Below are positions 6,399-7,410 of a DNA stretch of 7,410 nucleotides, one piece after another. The notes beneath the pieces were generated by a model. That model searched no databases. It was not told the origin of the DNA and saw only the letters and a program-made list of their open reading frames with translations. The translations under genes were made by a program, and so were the position numbers. The stretch comes from an uncultured Oscillospiraceae bacterium (GTDB lineage: Bacteria; Bacillota_A; Clostridia; Oscillospirales; Oscillospiraceae), in NCBI GenBank assembly GCA_947631675.1, contig CANRMG010000089.1:1-7410 (forward strand). Direction: 5' to 3'. Numbering within the stretch: position 1 is the stretch's first letter; each line of letters starts with the position of its first letter.

Positions 6399-6427
6399 TT
6401 GACAGCCACAGCATATGCTGGTAATAT
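6399..6427 (+). promoter_or_regulatory. Promoter of the rplJ-rplL operon
   Basis: A perfect TTGACA (6399-6404), a 17-base spacer, then TAATAT (6422-6427) preceded by TGG as an extended -10. The 20 bases upstream of the -35 (6379-6398) are nearly all A/T, like an UP element, in a region that is otherwise strongly GC-rich. This fits a strong, growth-linked ribosomal promoter. The transcript would begin near 6434. Confidence 0.8.
6409..6420 (+). repeat. Perfect 12-bp palindrome in the rplJ promoter spacer
   Basis: CAGCATATGCTG lies wholly between the -35 and -10 boxes. A protein bound here would block or remodel the promoter. No regulator is visible in the window. Confidence 0.6.
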
Positions 6428-6433
6428 ATATGC

Positions 6434-6550
6434 CGTTCAAAGACAGCTGGCGGCCCCCTAAAGGGGCGTAAGTCCCGCCGAGGACGTCAATAGGATCATG
6501 TGATGCTATGTGTCGTTGTCTCTTTGGACAAGGACATTTTTCTTTTTTCA
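6434..6550 (+). ncRNA. L10 leader (ribosomal stalk autoregulatory mRNA element)
   Basis: This leader lies between the rplJ promoter and the rplJ ribosome binding site. In Bacillus subtilis, the L10(L12)4 complex binds such a leader and promotes early termination of its own operon. Visible elements are a GGCGG/CCGCC stem (6449-6453 with 6475-6479) enclosing a CCCC-TAAA-GGGG hairpin and an asymmetric loop (CGTAAGTC side), a kink-turn-like arrangement; the conserved-looking GCCGAGGAC; a second hairpin at 6490-6509 (ATAG with CTAT, plus three inner pairs); and a long-range helix between 6435-6447 and 6515-6529. That helix has 13 pairs including two G-U, with a two-base bulge. It uses both halves of the terminator hairpin and so is the likely antiterminator. 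Confidence 0.85.
6511..6548 (+). terminator. rplJ leader attenuator (intrinsic terminator)
   Basis: TGTC-G-TTGTC (6511-6520) pairs with GACAA-G-GACA (6527-6536) across one G-G mismatch, with loop TCTTTG, followed by a U-tract of TTTTTCTTTTTT. It ends just before the AGGAGGTG ribosome binding site of rplJ (6550-6557), so termination here removes the whole operon from expression. Confidence 0.75.
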
Positions 6551-6568
6551 GGAGGTGAAAACCAACCA

Positions 6569-7111
6569 ATGCCCAGCAAAGCAGTATTGACCGAGAAGCA
6601 GGCCATCGTGGCAGAGCTGACCAAGCGCATCCAGGAAGCCAAGGGCGGTCTTCTGGTGGACTACAAGGGCATCAACGTGGCGCAGGACACCGAGCTCCGC
6701 CGTGACCTTCGGACGAAGGGCGTGGAGTACACGGTCGTGAAGAACACTCTGACCCGTCTGGCCCTGGACAATGTGGGCCTGTCCGGTCTGGACGAGCACC
6801 TGAACGGCACCACGAGCCTGGCCACCAGCGCTGAGGATCCCCTGGTCCCCATCCATGAGCTGACCGAGTTCGCCGAGAAGATGAACGGCATCTTCACCAT
6901 CAAGGGCGTTTTCGTGGACGGAAAGGTCCTGTCCGACGCCGAGGTGGCGGAGCTGGCCCCCCTGCCCAGCCGCGACGCGCTGTATTCCAAGGTCCTTGGC
7001 ACCATGCTGGCGCCCATCACGTCCCTGGCCGTGGCCCTGGGACAGGTCGTCGAAAGCAAGGGCGGCGCCCCCGCCGCCGAGGCTCCCGCTGAGGAGCCCG
7101 CCGCCGAGTAA
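6569..7111 (+). CDS. rplJ: Large-subunit ribosomal protein L10 (uL10)
   Basis: L10 is the base of the ribosomal stalk. It binds 23S rRNA near the GTPase centre and carries the L7/L12 dimers that recruit translation factors. The 180-residue product is close to normal length (about 165-180). It begins MPSKAVLTEKQAIV and shows the typical AKGGLLVDYKGINVAQDTELR (about 24-44), GVEYTVVKNTLTRLA (51-65), IKGVFVDGKVL (about 111-121) and a C-terminal amphipathic helix (about 135-163) that binds L12, ending in an Ala/Glu/Pro tail. The start is ATG 6569, preceded by AGGAGGTGA; an in-frame ATG at 6500 lies inside the leader hairpins and lacks a binding site. rplL follows after 42 bases. Expression is probably controlled by the leader attenuator. 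Confidence 0.98.
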   Translation: MPSKAVLTEKQAIVAELTKRIQEAKGGLLVDYKGINVAQDTELRRDLRTKGVEYTVVKNTLTRLALDNVGLSGLDEHLNGTTSLATSAEDPLVPIHELTEFAEKMNGIFTIKGVFVDGKVLSDAEVAELAPLPSRDALYSKVLGTMLAPITSLAVALGQVVESKGGAPAAEAPAEEPAAE

Positions 7112-7153
7112 GACGGCACACCACTTACAAAAATAATTTGGAGGAAAATAAAA

Positions 7154-7410
7154 ATGGCTAGCGAAAAAGTTACTGCTCTGATCGAAGAGATCAAGGCCAT
7201 GTCCGTGCTGGATCTGGCTGAGCTCGTACATGAGATCGAGGACGTGTTCGGCGTTTCCGCCGCCGCTGCTGTGGCCGCTCCCGCCGCTGCCGCCGCCGGC
7301 CCCGCCGTGGAAGAGAAGACCGAGTTCGACGTCGTCATGACCGACTTCGGCGCTGAGAAGATCAAGGTCATCAAGGAAGTCCGCGCCATCACCAACCTGG
7401 GCCTGGCCGA
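7154..7410 (+). CDS. rplL: Large-subunit ribosomal protein L7/L12, N-terminal 85 codons (cut by window edge)
   Basis: L7/L12 is the multicopy stalk protein that recruits EF-Tu, EF-G and other factors. The product starts [25 protein letters not shown], the N-terminal dimerisation and L10-binding helices (about 1-33). An Ala-rich flexible hinge follows (about 35-50), then the start of the globular factor-binding domain: [29 protein letters not shown]. About 40 residues are missing beyond the right edge. GGAGG sits 9 bases before the ATG. No terminator or promoter lies in the 42-base gap after rplJ, so the two are cotranscribed. Confidence 0.98.
   Translation, partial: MASEKVTALIEEIKAMSVLDLAELVHEIEDVFGVSAAAAVAAPAAAAAGPAVEEKTEFDVVMTDFGAEKIKVIKEVRAITNLGLA

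Noticed and set aside
6500..6568. An upstream ATG that would extend L10 by 23 residues
   Set aside because: The extension translates the leader attenuator and its U-tract, lacks a ribosome binding site, and is absent from the normal L10 N-terminus. AGGAGGTGA precedes the ATG at 6569.
6548..7395. Minus-strand frames opposite rplJ and rplL
   Set aside because: Shadows of highly conserved ribosomal protein genes, with no initiation signals.

Overview
The window looks like a chromosomal segment of a GC-rich, SLH-protein-bearing member of the Bacillota, most like the Oscillospiraceae (Flavonifractor/Lawsonibacter/Oscillibacter type). This rests on protein style (a SecA with a clostridial-type N-terminus, three-repeat SLH domains, a secreted YcdB/YcdC-like protein), strong AGGAGG-type ribosome binding sites and an L10 leader of the Firmicutes attenuator type. 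No rRNA, tRNA, CRISPR array, transposase or phage gene was seen. The genus guess is inference.

Left part (1-6268, all minus strand, so transcribed right to left): four genes for secretion and the cell envelope. In transcription order they are a 724-residue secreted YcdB/YcdC-like protein with degenerate SLH repeats (4094-6268); a 295-residue secreted protein with YD/RHS-like repeats (3117-4004); an 845-residue protein with a signal peptide, an acidic Pro/Glu/Thr-rich stretch, three SLH domains and a YkuD-type L,D-transpeptidase domain (403-2940); and the first 128 codons of secA (1-384), which runs off the left edge. Each of the first three has its own plausible sigma-A-type promoter, and a hairpin terminator separates the YD-repeat gene from the transpeptidase gene. 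The transpeptidase stop codon overlaps the secA ribosome binding site, so those two genes are probably one coupled transcript.

Middle (6269-6568): a divergent control region. It holds the leftward promoter of the YcdB-like gene, a terminator-like hairpin, and the rightward promoter of the ribosomal stalk operon, with an AT-rich upstream stretch and a perfect 12-bp palindrome in its spacer. Next comes an L10 leader RNA that can be folded into two mutually exclusive states, terminator or antiterminator, just before the rplJ ribosome binding site.

Right part (6569-7410, plus strand): rplJ (ribosomal protein L10, complete) and rplL (L7/L12, 85 codons present, cut by the window edge). The stalk operon is not directly preceded by rplK-rplA, the usual arrangement in Bacillota; its upstream neighbour is the divergent envelope gene. 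The long plus-strand open frames opposite the envelope genes are codon-aligned antisense shadows of GC-rich coding DNA.
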